Positions 23,586 to 36,566 are shown, counted from the first letter of the stretch. The stretch is 64,000 bases of DNA from Aselliscus stoliczkanus (GCA_033961575.1 CM066729.1:97343001-97407000); one strand, 5' to 3'. Translations and numbers: made by a program. Notes: generated by a model not told the origin, from the letters alone.

Positions 23586-26029
23586 AGCTTACGCTATTCT
23601 GTTGAACAAGTTATTGAAATTCTCTCACAGTCTCAATGTCTTCATGAGTATCAGAAAACATTTACTTCCAATGATCTTCATGTGCATCTTACTACTGTGT
23701 GATTCTATCACTTTTATTAGATCTACCTAGGTCATAAATTAAATAAATCCATAATTCATGAAAGCTTATGCTAAAATATCACAGACATTTTATTCTTCTG
23801 CAAAGATTTTTCAGAGATATCTGTTCAAGAATAATCAGAATCGGAAATACTAAGAAATCAGGGCAGAAACACTGATTTGACTAGATTGTTAGCCAACTCT
23901 TGTGCTATAGTATGCTGTTTGAATGTTATTAAAGCAGTGTAATGTTAATATTTAGACTCAAATGATAATATTTTTCAAATGAAATTTTTGGGTTTTAATT
24001 TGAATTGTTATTCAGTCATAACCAGATCTGTTTTGGAGAAGAAATTTGAAATTTTGATGATAAGTCTCATGTGCTCTGTCCCTTTTGAAATGGAAGGAAG
24101 AATACAAATATTCACTTTGCCATACAAATACAGTTTCTAAAATATTAGTATCTTTTTGCACTCAAAGACATAAAATACATGACTTACTGGTAATTTTGCT
24201 GAGAAAGGTATGATGCAGCATCAACCCAATGCCTGCCTGAGACAGTTGTCACTGAAAGAGACCTCCAAGGGGATGCCTTCCCCATTTCTTAATTAGAATT
24301 AGTTTCTTAGTCTTCTGCCTCAAAATGTCTTTGCACACACCTATAGTGTGACACTTTTTTCACTGTTATGTTTTCTTTTGCCCCCACCCCTCTCAAAGAA
24401 AGACAATGTTTGGAAGGGAAGCTTTACCTTATTTCTGCTTGTAATCATAGAATAATACCTCACAGGTAAGAGGTGCAAATAAAAGCATGCATTTTATTAT
24501 TAACACAGTTTTGTAACTTTGGCCGTGGTTAGAGATGCTTCTAATATTTGTGTTATTATCTATGTGTATTTGAATGTAACAATAGCAATAGAGTCTGAAC
24601 TCTATTCCGTCTGAGTCCATGTGTGTGCTTTCCCACATGCAGCGTCTTATCTTCTGTGCACAATATACAACATTTTTTAGGCCCAAGTTTCATTGAGTAA
24701 CTTTGTTCAATCTTAATTTCTGATTGGTGTGCTCAGGTGAATGGGCAAGCAACTTTTCTTCTTTCACATTTGAATGCTGTATGCGACCTTTGTTGTTACA
24801 CTTTTGCGAGACTTTAAAAGCAATTGTTCTGCTCTGCTTATGGTGATTTGCCATCAGCTCACCTGTTTGACAGGTATTCTCTGATCCTGTCTACCCTACA
24901 AGGGCTCCAAGATGTTTGAGCCAATAACACCATATTGCCATTTATCGTCTGTAGTTGAATACATCGGAATTGCTTGACATGTCTGAAGTCACTTTTGTTG
25001 CAATCTGGCCCAGATCCAGGTTGCAAGTTAAATCCCTTGGTTAACTTAGTGACAGAGTCATTTATTTACCTATCACATCATCATCATTTGGTGCAGTTCC
25101 TTGAGAAGATAATTTAGGTTGAGCTGCATGTAAGCTCAACTTGACCTTGACTGTCATCAGAAATATTTTTAGTCCAACAAATACACTGATATTTTAGAGA
25201 AGTTTACGTACTCTACAGAATCCTAGTATAAAGCAGTTTAAGTGTTCAGTGGCTTTTAAAGCTATACATACATGTGTAATGTATGTTATTGAAATATTTA
25301 GAATGTAAATCTAAACACAAAGGATAAATTGCAACCTTCTTCCTGTCCTCAATGTATTATCAATCCCTGGATATAATTACTGTTAAAACTTTGGGTATAT
25401 TTATTTCCAGACTTCTGTTTGTCCATCTGTTTGTATGTATATGTGTGTATACGGTTTAATATATACCATATATATACATGGTTTTATACACACACACTTT
25501 TGCTAAAAAAATGGCATACTATTTTTTCCACCTTTGCTTTTACTTGTCACTATTATTATGAACTCCAAGAAAATGTAAAATTGAAGTGAATATATTGACT
25601 ATCTACAGTTTAAATTGCCATCATTATCATAGCACCTAATATCGATTAGAAAACAATTTCAAACTTAAATATAAAGTATGACTCATCTCATTTTCACTGA
25701 ATAATTATTCAAAATAATTAGAGTAATGCATATGCATTACACCCTAGAATTTGTATCATTTTGCAAAATGATCCATTTAAAAATTATATACCTCAATGAT
25801 CTATAATGGTGAACGAATTAGTGAAGTTCTCCTAAGGAAATATGGCTTCACGTAGGAACCTTTTTAATTTAGGAAATTTTATTGGAAGAATCAAGTTTCA
25901 TTTGGAATGTTGATGCTAATATATAACATTGTAAAACTTCTGAGACGCGGTTTCATCTCTACACAGAAAACAATTAAAGCCTGTAAATTTTCACTTAGAT
26001 ACTAAGTATTCACTTTAACTACTGTGCTA
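23586..26029. other. Longest low-repeat tract of the left half
   Basis: No repeat family recognised over about 2.4 kb. The portion 24200-25260 is the least AT-rich and the most complex in words. It carries ACCTGTTTGACAGGT at about 24861 (two E-box halves facing each other) and many homeobox-type TAAT words. No exon: no long frame, no convincing splice-flanked coding word bias. Confidence 0.4.
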
Positions 26030-26072
26030 AATATGTGTGTGTATGTGTGTGTATATATAAATATATATATTA
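26030..26072. repeat. Degenerate (TG/TA)n microsatellite
   Basis: ATATGTGTGTGTATGTGTGTG runs into TATATATAAATATATATATT and then T-rich DNA. Confidence 0.8.
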
Positions 26073-27837
26073 TTTTTTTATTTTTTTATCTTTTGAAGAG
26101 TTAATAAAGTGCTTCAGGTTTTGGTAAAAGTTATATAAAACGAAGCAAAGAATTAGCCTGCCTGTTTAAGGCTGACAACTTTTTACATCATCCTAATGGT
26201 AGAATTGGAAATCAATCACACTGTACTTCTATTCATTGCACCTGGGTTTGAGACCTCTAAAAGTAGAAGAGAAAACAGCATCTAGAGAGGGCTTAGCTAT
26301 GGTATGAAAAATATATCCATAATCTTGTCATCATCAAAAGCCACTTTTTTTAAGCCACCACCAGCCCATGTTGTAGAAATGTATTTTATTCTAAATTTAA
26401 CTTAAAAATCAGATGGCAATATTTCTCTATGATTATAAACAGTAATTTTTATATTTAGCCATTTACCTCAAAGACAGGAAAGTGAATTCAGTGGATTTAT
26501 ATCACTGCGTCTGTTTGCGTAGGATTTAGTGTGTATGAAACTGAATTTAGACTCCTCTCAGAATTTTTTCTTGACCTAACTCATGTGAATTATCCCCATC
26601 AGTAATATTTGGATATGCTGACCAGTTGTGGAAAATACAATATTTCAAATTTTTGCTCTATTATTATAAATCATTAGATATCTAAGAGCACCCCAGTATG
26701 CAAAGCACCATAAAAGACTTAAAAGCATTTCTTAATGTTTAGCAAAAGTAAAAAAGCAAGTGTCTTTAATAAAAGTGGCAACAGCTTAAAAACTGCCCAA
26801 ACCTGAAAGACCTGCTTCAGCAAATTTGTTGATTACCTTGGAATGTATGGCAGGGAAAGGAGAGAGAGCCAGGGAGATTACAGCTTCACCACAGCAGGAA
26901 TTTAGTCACTGGAGTTATCGTGATTAGGAAGTGGCTGTGGTAGAATTTAGATAGTTTGAGTAAAAGCAAAACAGTGTGGGTTTTTATCTCTTTTCCCATT
27001 TCGTGTGCCTAAAGGGAGAGTTTGTAAAAAGCTCCTGGGTAGGTTTCCATTCACAGGTATCAAGCAGGTAATTAGACCCAGCAGTGGAAGTACAAGACTT
27101 CTCTCTAGTGAGGCAGTCTGCAATCTCACACCCCCACAGAGCAAAACCATGGAGGTAAAATGAAGAGGGAAGAGAAGTTAAATGAAAAGACTGCCCAAAA
27201 ATGTCAGATTCTTCATTGAATCACTGGTCAACTGTCAACTGTGGTTGCTCCTGTCAGCAAACACATCTCAGAGACTTCAAATGACTAAGAACAAGAAATA
27301 GTTGAAATGGTCTATTACAGGATCAAGATCGAAAACAATGTCAGAATCAAACCAAGCCTCAGGAACCAATCTGTCCAAATCCAAAGCATATATTGTTAAA
27401 ATACTTATAAAAGCACTTTCCACAGTTTTTCTAATGAACAAACTTCAAACATACTGAAAAATTGAAATAATAGTAAATACACACTTATGTATCCCTTCTG
27501 ATATTAAAAATCATTAATATTTTATCATACTTATGTTAGCTCTCTCCAGAGATATATGTGCATATGTGGGTACATTATTTTCTTGACTCTATCATTTAAA
27601 ACTAGGTTACAGACTTCAGTGTGCATATAGTAAATAAAAGCATTCATTTTTGTAAACATAACATCACACCTTACAAAAATAACAATAATTCTATATTATA
27701 CACTGGCTTGCCCACACACATATTTCCCACACGTGTCCCAAGAATGTCTCTTATAGCTGCTGCCACTGTTATATTAATTTTAAATTGTAATCTAAACTCG
27801 ATCTATCTATTGCATTTAACTATTATTCCTCTTTATT
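26073..27837. other. Unassigned AT-rich DNA
   Basis: No repeat family or exon recognised. The small frames at 26947-27150 and 27621-27866 have no family signature. Confidence 0.5.
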
Positions 27838-28075
27838 TTATGGTTTCTCAGTCTTGGAACAATTGATGTGTTGGGCCAATAATTCTTTGCTGTGGGTGGG
27901 AGGGTGAGGGGCTGTCCTCACCCTGTAGGATGTTTAGCAAGATCACTGGTCTGCACCCATTAAATTCAAATAGAATTCCCCAACCCCAGTTTGTAACATT
28001 CAAAATTGTCTCCGTATGTTACCAAATGTCCTATAAGGGACAAAATCACCTCTGACTGAGAACCACTGTTCTATT
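27838..28075 (-). repeat. MER5A (hAT-Charlie) copy
   Basis: Both ends are present: GGTTTCTCAGTCTTGGAACA on the left and CTGACTGAGAACCACTG on the right. GGGGCTGTCCTCACCCTGTA, AGGATGTTTAGCAAGATCAC and TACCAAATGTCCTATAAGGG lie between. A non-autonomous hAT fossil about 230 bp long. Confidence 0.85.
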
Positions 28076-28829
28076 GTAATCCAGAAGAGTACCTCTTTCT
28101 ACACCTTACGTAGTGTCAGTTAGCTATGCCTGAAACGTGTATATTTTATATCTATGTTGTGTGACATACACCACTGTCTCTCTGTGGACTGTTTGGGAAT
28201 TATGAGTCTCAATAGGAAACAACCTACCTCTGAACAATCGTGAAAATTACCTGAGAAACTTGCTAAATACCAATTCCTGTACTTTTAGCCTAGATATTCT
28301 GACTCCATTTTGGATTGTAACCTGGGAATCTGAATTTTTATTATAAGAACAGCAAGTTATCCCTGTCTCAAATCAAGTCTAGTAAATAAGCAACTATGTG
28401 TTGTGACCTGAAATCCAAAGGTCTTACAAAGGTCACACCTGACAAATCCCTCCTCTTCATTTTAATTATTTTAAATATTTCTCTTTCATAGGTTTGCTCA
28501 TAGATCAGTCATAGATTATCTTCTGCATCTTTGTTTGCTAGTCTTTCTATATTGCTGAATTTTGTTATTTCTCCCACTTAAACTGGGGACACCTATGTCT
28601 TCGACTGTTTGTTTTTGGATAGGGCAGGACTCAGCATTTAATGGTTTCATACGTCATCCATAGTGAAACATTTTCCAAATGTTTGTGTTTAATGCAGACT
28701 TCCCACTAATTCTCTCATTGTGTCAAGTCCACTCTGTGAGATTTTATTTTCATTTTGATTCTAACATGTGGCAACACACTTTAGCATCTATTCTACCATG
28801 GTTGCTCAGTTGTTGTTTTTCAAATTTCT
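28076..28829. other. Unassigned DNA with a possible Charlie fragment
   Basis: Between about 28235 and 28345 the phrases GAAAATTACCTGAGAAACTTG and AACCTGGGAATCTGAATTTT recall hAT-Charlie ends. The rest is unassigned. Confidence 0.4.
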
Positions 28830-29640
28830 ATTTTCATTCATTGCTGGTGGGAATGCAAAATGTTACAGCCACTTTGTAGGACAGTTTGGCAGTTTCTTAA
28901 ACAACTAAACTTATTCTTACTGTATGATCCAGCAATCATGTTTCTTTGTATTTATCCAAAGGAGCTGAAAGCTTATGCCCCAAAAAAACCCTGCACCCAG
29001 ATGTTTATAGCAGCTTTATTCACAATTGACAAAATTTGGTAGCAACCAAGTTGCCCTTCAGAAGGTAAATGGATAAACTCTGGTACATCCAGATAATGGA
29101 ATGTTATTCACCACCTAAAAGAAATGAGCTATCAAGCCATGGAAAGACATGGAGGAAACTTAAATGCGTATTACTCCATGAAAGAAGCCAGTCTGAAAAG
29201 ACCTGGTGCAATAGGATTCTAACTATATAGCATTCTGGAAAAGACAAAACTATAGAGACAGTGAAAGGATCAGTGGTTTCTTGGAGTTCAGGGAGAGGAA
29301 CCATGGCTAGACCGAGTACAAAGGATGTTTAGGGCAGAGAAACTACTCAGTGTAATACTATTATGATAGACATATGTCATGATAAACATTTCCAACCCAT
29401 AGAATATACAGCACCAAGAGTGACACCTAATATAAACTGGACTTAGATGACAAGGACTTGTCTGTGTAGGTTCGTCAGTGGTACTAAGTGCACCATTCGA
29501 GAGAGGGATGTTGGTAATGCCGATGAATGTGCATGTGTGGGGGCAGATGATGGATGGGAACCCTCAGTACCTTCTGTTCAATTTTGCTCAGAGCCTAAAA
29601 TTCCTCTAAAATGTAAGATGTATTTGGGGTTTTTTTTTTG
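28830..29640 (+). mobile_element. Old L1 (L1M-type) 3' end
   Basis: TTGCTGGTGGGAATGCAAAA, ATGATCCAGCAATCATGTTT, GCAGCTTTATTCACAATTG and AATGGATAAACTCTGGTACA are classical L1M ORF2 tail/3' UTR landmarks in the right order. Stops interrupt every frame. The 60-, 66- and 78-codon frames across 28679-29683 are remnants or chance. Confidence 0.85.
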
Positions 29641-29754
29641 GTCACTATCATTTTTCCTGAGCCCAAGGCTGGCTTTCATGTAATCATTGTACACTTTTTT
29701 TCCCTCCTTCACTCTTTAAGTGTAGTCAAAATGGTCTCTTAATTCTTCCTCTAG

Positions 29755-29955
29755 AGCAGGACTCCTCAAATTTTCATGTTAAAAAAAAAAAAATCACATA
29801 GAGAACTTGTTAAAAGGCCCATGCCCTGTCCTCACCCTGAAAGAATAGCATTAAACAGTTTGGGCATGTAGTACAAAAATACATGTTTTTAACAAACATC
29901 CCATGTGATCCTGGAAGAAGTGACCCAGGAAACATGCTTTGAAACCTCTTGCTTT
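29755..29955. repeat. hAT-Charlie remnant
   Basis: AGCAGGACTCCTCAAATTTTC, AATCACATAGAGAACTTGTTA and ATCCTGGAAGAAGTGACCCA follow Charlie/MER-type wording. A13 run at 29780 is internal. Confidence 0.5.
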
Positions 29956-30009
29956 ATAGTGTCTGATACATTCATCATTTTCTCCCATTTTCTATGACTT
30001 CAGCTCCTA

Positions 30010-30410
30010 TTCATACAAGGCTTACAACAAATTCTTTGCTAGTGATCCTAATTCCTGTCTCTTTTTGCTACAATTATTCCTTTGTAAACTGCTAAAATTA
30101 TCTTCTGCAAATGCCATTTTTATCACACCACCTTCCTGCTCAAGAATCAGCTACTCCTACCATATCAAGTCTAAACTCTTGGCCTATAATTCAAGGTCCT
30201 CTGTCAACTGGCACTTTTGTACCTCTCTAATTTTATCTTTTCCCAGTACAGACTGGCTCTCCCCTCTAGCTAAATCCAGCCAACTTTCCATTCTTCCATG
30301 GTACTTATTTGTATGACTTTGAGATTCCCACCAATTGGAATGTCCTCCTTTTTTACTCCCAACACATAATAAACACTTGTTCTCAATTCACCTACTTCAG
30401 GAAAATTATC
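30010..30410 (+). repeat. L2 LINE 3' fragment
   Basis: AAACTCTTGGCCTATAATTC and AAGGTCCTCTGTCAACTGGC match the L2 segment 'aaactcctcagcctggcattcaaggccctcc...tggcc'. Further on, ATTGGAATGTCCTCCTTTTT fits L2. The 83-codon frame at 30065-30316 lies inside it and is not a gene. Confidence 0.7.
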
Positions 30411-32380
30411 CTGATTAAAGTTTTCCATGTAATTGTTGTGCTAATGGAATCAAAATGAACATACTGGACTATTGTTCAGAGAGGAAGAAATGACAGAAGA
30501 AGCCTGTGATATAATAAAATAGAAATAGGATGTTAATTTTCCAACTGACTTATGAAAACAAAGAATTATTGCAATAAAATATTAATCAGAATTTTAATGG
30601 TAAAGTATGTGAAAGAGAATATTTTTAAAAAAGTGGGCTAAAAGTTCAATATAAGTGTGATAGTTGGAGTACACACTATAGTGACAAAATAATTTAGAGA
30701 GAACCAGTAGGAAATAAGTGAATGGAGAAAAATAAGATAGGAACCGCTGAGGTGTAAAATGAATGTGGTAGCAAAATAAAATGTCAGATGGAAACAAGAC
30801 AAGACAGCAAAGCCTCAATTGCCTATCCACAAAAATCTATGTCCTTCCCAGGAGCAGTTTGGTGGTGTACGGATATTAGTTTTATTATTGTAGAGCCATA
30901 GCTCCCACATCCAACCAGCTATTGACCACTTTAAAGCAGTCATTCTCTGAGCCTCTGCATCAGAAACACTTCTACCAGAGATTCCATTGCAGTGACATGC
31001 TGCGCACATACCTAATTCATTCAGTACCACCAGATTTATTTCCAGATGGCTCTGTGCATTAGGAATTCATGAGAGTTCATGGTTTTCCATTCTCTCACCA
31101 GCACTTGGACTTATCCATCTCCAAATTTTGTTAATTGAATGGGTGGAATATGATATCACATTGTGATTTCTTTTATTGAATGTATATCATTACTAAGGAA
31201 TTTGTGTATCCCATAAAATACTCTGGAGCCATTCTGGTTTCCCTATCTATGCATTGCTTAATCACATCCACCGGACCCTTTCATAGTTTCTCGAATCACT
31301 CCCCCATAGTCACTCTATATCAGCCATGCAAAACTCTAGAATTCCCTCCAAAATACTAGGTGATTGTTAGCCTGCTTAGATTGGTGCAGGCTTTTTTCTT
31401 TCCCTGCCAACTTCCAGTATACTTTCTGTGCACACATCAATTATAGCACTTTACAGATTGAATGGAAATTATTTATATCTATAGTTTTTCACAAGACCTG
31501 GTCTTTAAAAAAAAAAAAAAGTTTGCATTTCTAGCTTCTCAAAATTAGAAAGTAAATAGGAAAAGGTGGTACCAAGACACATTGCTGAGTGCAGTTTTCC
31601 TCTTATCCTCAGAGAGGAAATAATCTCTATCTCCTAGATCAGGAGAGCCAAGCCAAGCTACCATTTAGGTGCCCATGCAGAGGGGTCTGTCAGACCCAGA
31701 GAGTGGTCTCCGACACAGCCATATTTCCCTTTTCTTGGTGACAAGAATTTTTGAGCTCCAAAACGTCTCTCTTCCCTCACTGAGGCCAAGATCTGAGTTT
31801 ACCTGAAATGACTTGTATCCTGGAAAGTGGAAGATCACAAAAACAAGAATCAGGCACCCTGCACTCGAATCTTTCAACATAGCTGGGGGAATCTTACAAC
31901 ATAGCAGTGTAGAAAAGGCAGAGAAATGAAATCACACATGTTTTTGGGGGTGAGGTAGATACGATCTGTTTTGGGTGAATCCGAATGCAAAAGATCCAAA
32001 TCCATTAAGGTAATAGGGAAAAATGCAGCCAGACTGGCATAAATTAGTGTGGAGAAACTCAAGTGGCAGACACTGGGTGGTGGGAGAGCAAGTGACCTCA
32101 GGCAAGGTCAGCAGAACAAACAGCCTGTCACCCTGCCAAGTGGGCGGGGCCAGGTGTAGGCAATCTAGAAACAAGAACATGTAGAGTTGGAGTTAGATAG
32201 ACCTGTCATTAAAGATCAAAGTAACCCGAGTGAAATTTAAAGTCAGCCAAGAACAAGAAATGTTCCAGAGTACAGAAACTGGAGTGGTAAAGACACAAAA
32301 CAGGAATCAAGATATGTTCTTTAAAAAACTACAAAAGTTGTAAATCTTTCTTTATTGATTCACTTCTATACGAAATATGT
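30411..32380. other. Long unassigned stretch
   Basis: No exon or named repeat recognised. A14 run at 31507. Short minus-strand frames (30594-31030, 31665-32180) lack family signatures. Confidence 0.45.
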
Positions 32381-32384
32381 TTGA

Positions 32385-33660
32385 ATGCCTTCTAGGGATT
32401 GGGCGTCAATCAAGGATATGTCAATGAACAAACATGAAAATCTTGGATTTCATGAAGCTTAACATTTTAGTGGGAGAATACAGGCAATACACAAGTAAAA
32501 ACAATGACAGATGGTATGTCAGATGTCGATAAGTGAGCAGGGGGAAAAGAAAACAGGAAAGAGATGTAAAGAGTGTCTTCAGGGGAAGCAGGATTAGTGT
32601 AAGTCCCTAAGGATGATGAGGGAAGAAGATGGCTGAGTAAATGCGGTGAGGGGGTGAGCCCCACGTTCAACAGCAAGTCCAAAGATCTTGTGGCACGCAG
32701 GTGTGTTCTGACATTGTTGTGGGAAAGCAGTGAGGCCAGGGTGGCTGGAATAGAATGAGTGAGGGGTAGAAAAGGGAACGCAAAGTCAGGGATGTGAGAG
32801 GGCTGGGGAAGATCACATAGGGCCTTGTGGGACACTGCCGGGGTTTCGATTTTCACTTCCAGTGAAACACACTGGGAGTAGACAAGTATTAGGAGCCCAT
32901 TCACCTTTGAACATGATCTTTCTTTCTCCTGGATTGAGAAGAGGTAGAAGGGGGCAAGGACAGAAGCAGAGAAAAGTAAGGAGGCTATTGCAATAAACCA
33001 GCTATGAGATGGTGGCTCACCTCAGGTTGGTTTCAGTAGAAGAATGGGAAGTGTTGACACAATTTGAAGATATAATCAGTAATATTGCTGTTGAATTGGA
33101 GGACTGTATGTAGGGAGAAAAAAGATAAGTCAAAGTTAATTTCAAAGTTTGCGGCCTGAAACCACATGAAGAATGGAATTTCCTATTGCAGAGGATAGAA
33201 AGGATGCAGGGGAATAAAACCAGAGCTTAGTTTTTGAATATGCTGAAACTGACATGATTATTAATATGCAAATGGATGTCAACTTGATAGTTTATATCAG
33301 AGTGTGAACGTCAGGTGAGAAACCTGAATAGAAATATAAACTTGAAAACTACTTGGTATTAAAATTCATGAGACCAGAGCAAGTCCTTAAGCTAGGGAGT
33401 GTGGAGACAAAAAAGAGAAGAGATCCAAGAGATGTTTAGAAGTTGAGAAGGTACTAGCAAATGAAGCTGAAAAAAAGCAGACAGAGATGTATAGAGAAAA
33501 CCAGGAGAGACAAATATCTTAGCAATCAAGTGAAAACAAAACAAAACAAAACAAAACAAAAAAACATATCAAGAGGAGGGAAGGATTCAAGGACTGAAAA
33601 TTAAATAATGAATTTCGCCACATGGAGATTACTTGTGACCTTAGTATGTTTTATTTTTTT
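32385..33660 (-). repeat. Long L2 LINE fragment
   Basis: The longest L2 of the window, read in antisense: ATCAAGGATATGTCAATGAAC, ACACTGGGAGTAGACAAGTA, AGGCCAGGGTGGCTGGAATA, CACATAGGGCCTTGTGGGAC, GAGGCTATTGCAATAAACCA and GAGAAAACCAGGAGAGACAA, in the order of antisense L2. The 145-codon minus-strand frame at 32467-32904 is simply the L2 strand, has no LINE catalytic motif and is interrupted at both sides. I do not call it a gene. Confidence 0.75.
33533..33563. repeat. (AAAAC)6 microsatellite
   Basis: Uninterrupted pentanucleotide run followed by poly(A). Confidence 0.92.
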
Positions 33661-33805
33661 TGGTTTTTATTCCCGATGGGGAACATAAATTTTGTTGTGA
33701 AAATGCAAGAGATATTCACTGATATGCATTGTAAACCAAATAAACAATCAAGCAGTATAACACCATTTGTGGGCAAAAATAAGGTGTGCCTATAGGGATA
33801 ACACT

Positions 33806-33840
33806 GTTTTTTTTGTTTTGTTTTGTTTTGTTTTGTTTTG
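33806..33840. repeat. (TTTTG)6 microsatellite
   Basis: Uninterrupted pentanucleotide run; the reverse complement of the run at 33533-33563, about 245 bp away. Confidence 0.92.
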
Positions 33841-34053
33841 TAATTCTTGTCCTAACTAAAGAGATAATTCCAAAAGAGTAGCTATTCAAATTATGTAAAC
33901 AATGACATTATTGAAATTATTTACTGCTTCCTAAGATAGCCAATTTAAGATAGAATATTTATTTAAATTTTGTTTTATGATTTGTAGACTTTTCAAATGT
34001 TTAATCTTGTCTAGTATATTTTAATTTCTCCAGAAGTTCATTAAAAACTACTT

Positions 34054-34121
34054 GTTGGGCCCCAGTTCAGGTCCCACATGTGAGGGCCAGTGACACTGCC
34101 CTCAAAAACAAACAAACAAAA
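34054..34121 (+). mobile_element. tRNA-headed SINE, group A, 5'-truncated
   Basis: Only the B-box side (GGGCCCCAGTTCAGGTCCCA) and the 3' part GTGAGGGCCAGTGACACTGC remain, plus an (AAAC)n tail. AAAAACTACTT at 34043-34053 and AAAAACCTACTT after the tail look like the target duplication. Confidence 0.85.
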
Positions 34122-34195
34122 AAACCTACTTATTTATTGAATACCACCAAGAGCCAAGAACTTTACATGAATTTTTTCATTTGTAGCTTGATGTA

Positions 34196-34277
34196 TTGGG
34201 TTGTCAGAAAAGTGATGACATGTTTTTTTCTATGTTTTTCTTTGCAAAAATGCGTCAGGACTTTTCCGACAACCCGA
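34196..34277. mobile_element. 82-bp mariner MITE
   Basis: TA at 34194-34195 and 34278-34279 bracket inverted ends: left TTGGGTTGTCAGAAAAGTGA, right (reverse-complemented) TCGGGTTGTCGGAAAAGTCC. The ends match those of the full-length mariner at 47204-48482, and AAAAATGCGTCAGGACTTTT parallels AACATGCGTCATGACTTTT there. No coding capacity. An internally deleted relative of that mariner family. Confidence 0.92.
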
Positions 34278-34279
34278 TA

Positions 34280-35744
34280 GATGTTAACATTATCACTTTC
34301 AAGAGAAAATTAATCTAGACTGTTCTGGGTGATGGCCTTCTGTATGAAGCTGATATATAACTAACCTAACAGAGCATTCCCTTGGAATGAAGATAGACTG
34401 ATTTTTAATTTTGTCTTCACATAACGTTTGCCTTAACACTTCACTCACCAACGGTCCTCAGCATGTTTTACTGAATTACATTAAACTGAAAACTAAAGCA
34501 CTCCTTGGAATTATATAGTTGACTCCAAATCTTATAATTAGGTGACACAATTTCTAGCAGAAAAGTTAGAAATACATTATACAAAGTGATCATACTCTGT
34601 GATAAAGTGATATAATAGTAGGCAACAGGCAGTTTCAAGAAAGAAACTGGAAATTTTTTGAGAATTGTTCTTGAGAATAAAGTAAATCTGTTTTAAAAAC
34701 ATGACTGGTTCTGGTTGACAGAGGTAAATGAAAATTAAAATGCAAATCTTTAAAGGTTGTCATCTGTATAATTCATACCTGAATTTCATAAGTAAATTTG
34801 CTGATATGTTGGTTTAAGATTACTTAATTAAATTTCAAAATCAACAACTAAGAAACATTAAGCAATTAGTGACACTTTAAAATTAGATAAAAATAAAAAT
34901 TCAATGGATTTTAAATTTGAAAATATTGAAAGCAGTCCAAATTAATACGATTGATTTTGACCTTTATATATGCAGTGCACAATGAAATTTTTATTATAGT
35001 TTTTACTGATTTAGCATCACAACCTAGTATTTCCTTATATTTTATATTTATTCAAACTATTAACTAATAAAAGATAATAGTTTCTAAATAGAATAAAAAT
35101 AAACATATTTTTTTCTCTGGATAAGTTTTCTTTCTTATTTTAACATTTCAGAGTAAGTTGTAGTAAATATTTTAGCATATCACTGAGCTATATAACCATA
35201 TTATTTGACTTATATTTAATTTGTTTAAATAAGTATTTCTGTATACATTTTGATAAATTTGATAAAGTAGATTATTGTTATAAAAAAGTTATTTCCCACA
35301 TGATTTCTAAGTCTGTATAATACTGTCATTTTGTGATATGATTTTCTTGAGTAAATATTTATTTCTGCCATGTGCTATACAAATGTAAAAGATAATTATA
35401 AAAATAAAATACTTAGTGAATTGGTACCAAAGTTCTTAACTATATTGTGAATTTTGATACTTCTAAAATGGTTTAACTTTGAATTTATAAAAGCAACCCA
35501 GAAACTTCAGTAAGATAGAGGAGAAATTTTGCTTTTATTTTTAATGTAGGAGAAATAAGAGAATTAAAGGTTTCAAATTTGAAACAATTATGTGGATGCC
35601 ACAAAACTACTTTTGTTTTCTAGTATACCTTTGGATGAAAGATCATTAGATGAAAGGTATCTGTAAACATGTCCAGGTCTTCTCTGCTGAGTGAGCTCTT
35701 TCATACTATATATTCATTCTGCCATTAAACATAGATATGTAGGG
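34280..35744. other. Unassigned, very AT-rich DNA
   Basis: One of the most AT-rich tracts of the window. No exon or named repeat recognised. Confidence 0.5.
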
Positions 35745-36000
35745 CATTAACTATTAGCCAGGTGCTGTGTTGGGAGACAATAACCGCCCACACAAAAGTC
35801 CCACCTTTGTGGATCTAATATATTAGTTGTAAAAGACATTTCAACTAAATGAGAAAAACCAGACATGTTAGATGGTAATAGGTCCTATGAAACATTGTAA
35901 TAAATGGAAATGGGCATGGGGAGTGGCAGGGAAGCTGTGATATTAAATAAGAAGATCACAGCAGGCCTCTCTGTATAAAGACCGAGAGAAGCAAAAAAAA
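35745..36000 (-). repeat. L2 LINE fragment
   Basis: TATTAGCCAGGTGCTGTGTTG, TAATAGGTCCTATGAAAC and ATCACAGCAGGCCTCTCTGT fit antisense L2 (position and order as in 60835-61140). Confidence 0.55.
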
Positions 36001-36029
36001 AGGAGAGTTTTGTGTCCATCTGGAAGCAC

Positions 36030-36245
36030 CTACGTAAGTTTTTATTGTGCATCAGACACTATTTTAAATGTTTTGTATCCATGAACACGTTTACTTCTCA
36101 CAATCAACATGTAAGCTAAGTAATAACTCCATTTTACAGTTGAGGAAACTGAGGCACAGAGAGGAATAGCAACCTGGCCAAAGTCATGGTCTAATAGTAG
36201 TGGAGCAAGGATTCAACCTAGGCAGTTATTTTCAGATTCTGCATG
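36030..36245 (-). repeat. MIR SINE
   Basis: CCATTTTACAGTTGAGGAAAC, TGAGGCACAGAGAGGAATAG, CTGGCCAAAGTCATGGTCTA and GGAGCAAGGATTCAACCTAG show antisense MIR clearly. Confidence 0.88.
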
Positions 36246-36566
36246 CTTAAAGGTGACCAAAGCACCCCAGGCATAAGAAAGACCAAGATCAAACGCCTGA
36301 GGTGTGCCAGCTGTTTGCTGGGGGTGAGGGCTGGGCGGGGCAGGGGAGTGACAGCAGGGAGGAGTGTGGGTGGTTAGAGGTTAGAGTGTTGAGGGGCAGT
36401 GGATGCACATCGTATGCAACCTTGTGGGTCATTAATGAGGAATGTGTGATGGGAAGTTGTCATAGGTTTGATTATAATAAGGATATATACTGTCAACTTA
36501 GCTAATGTTTGTGCTTCCAATCAAACGCATGTATAGGAAAGGGGGAAAAAAGACAAGAAAATAGTA

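Noticed and set aside
32467..32904. 145-codon open frame on the minus strand
   Set aside because: Lies wholly in a long L2 fragment; no reverse transcriptase or endonuclease motif; flanking L2 sequence is full of stops.
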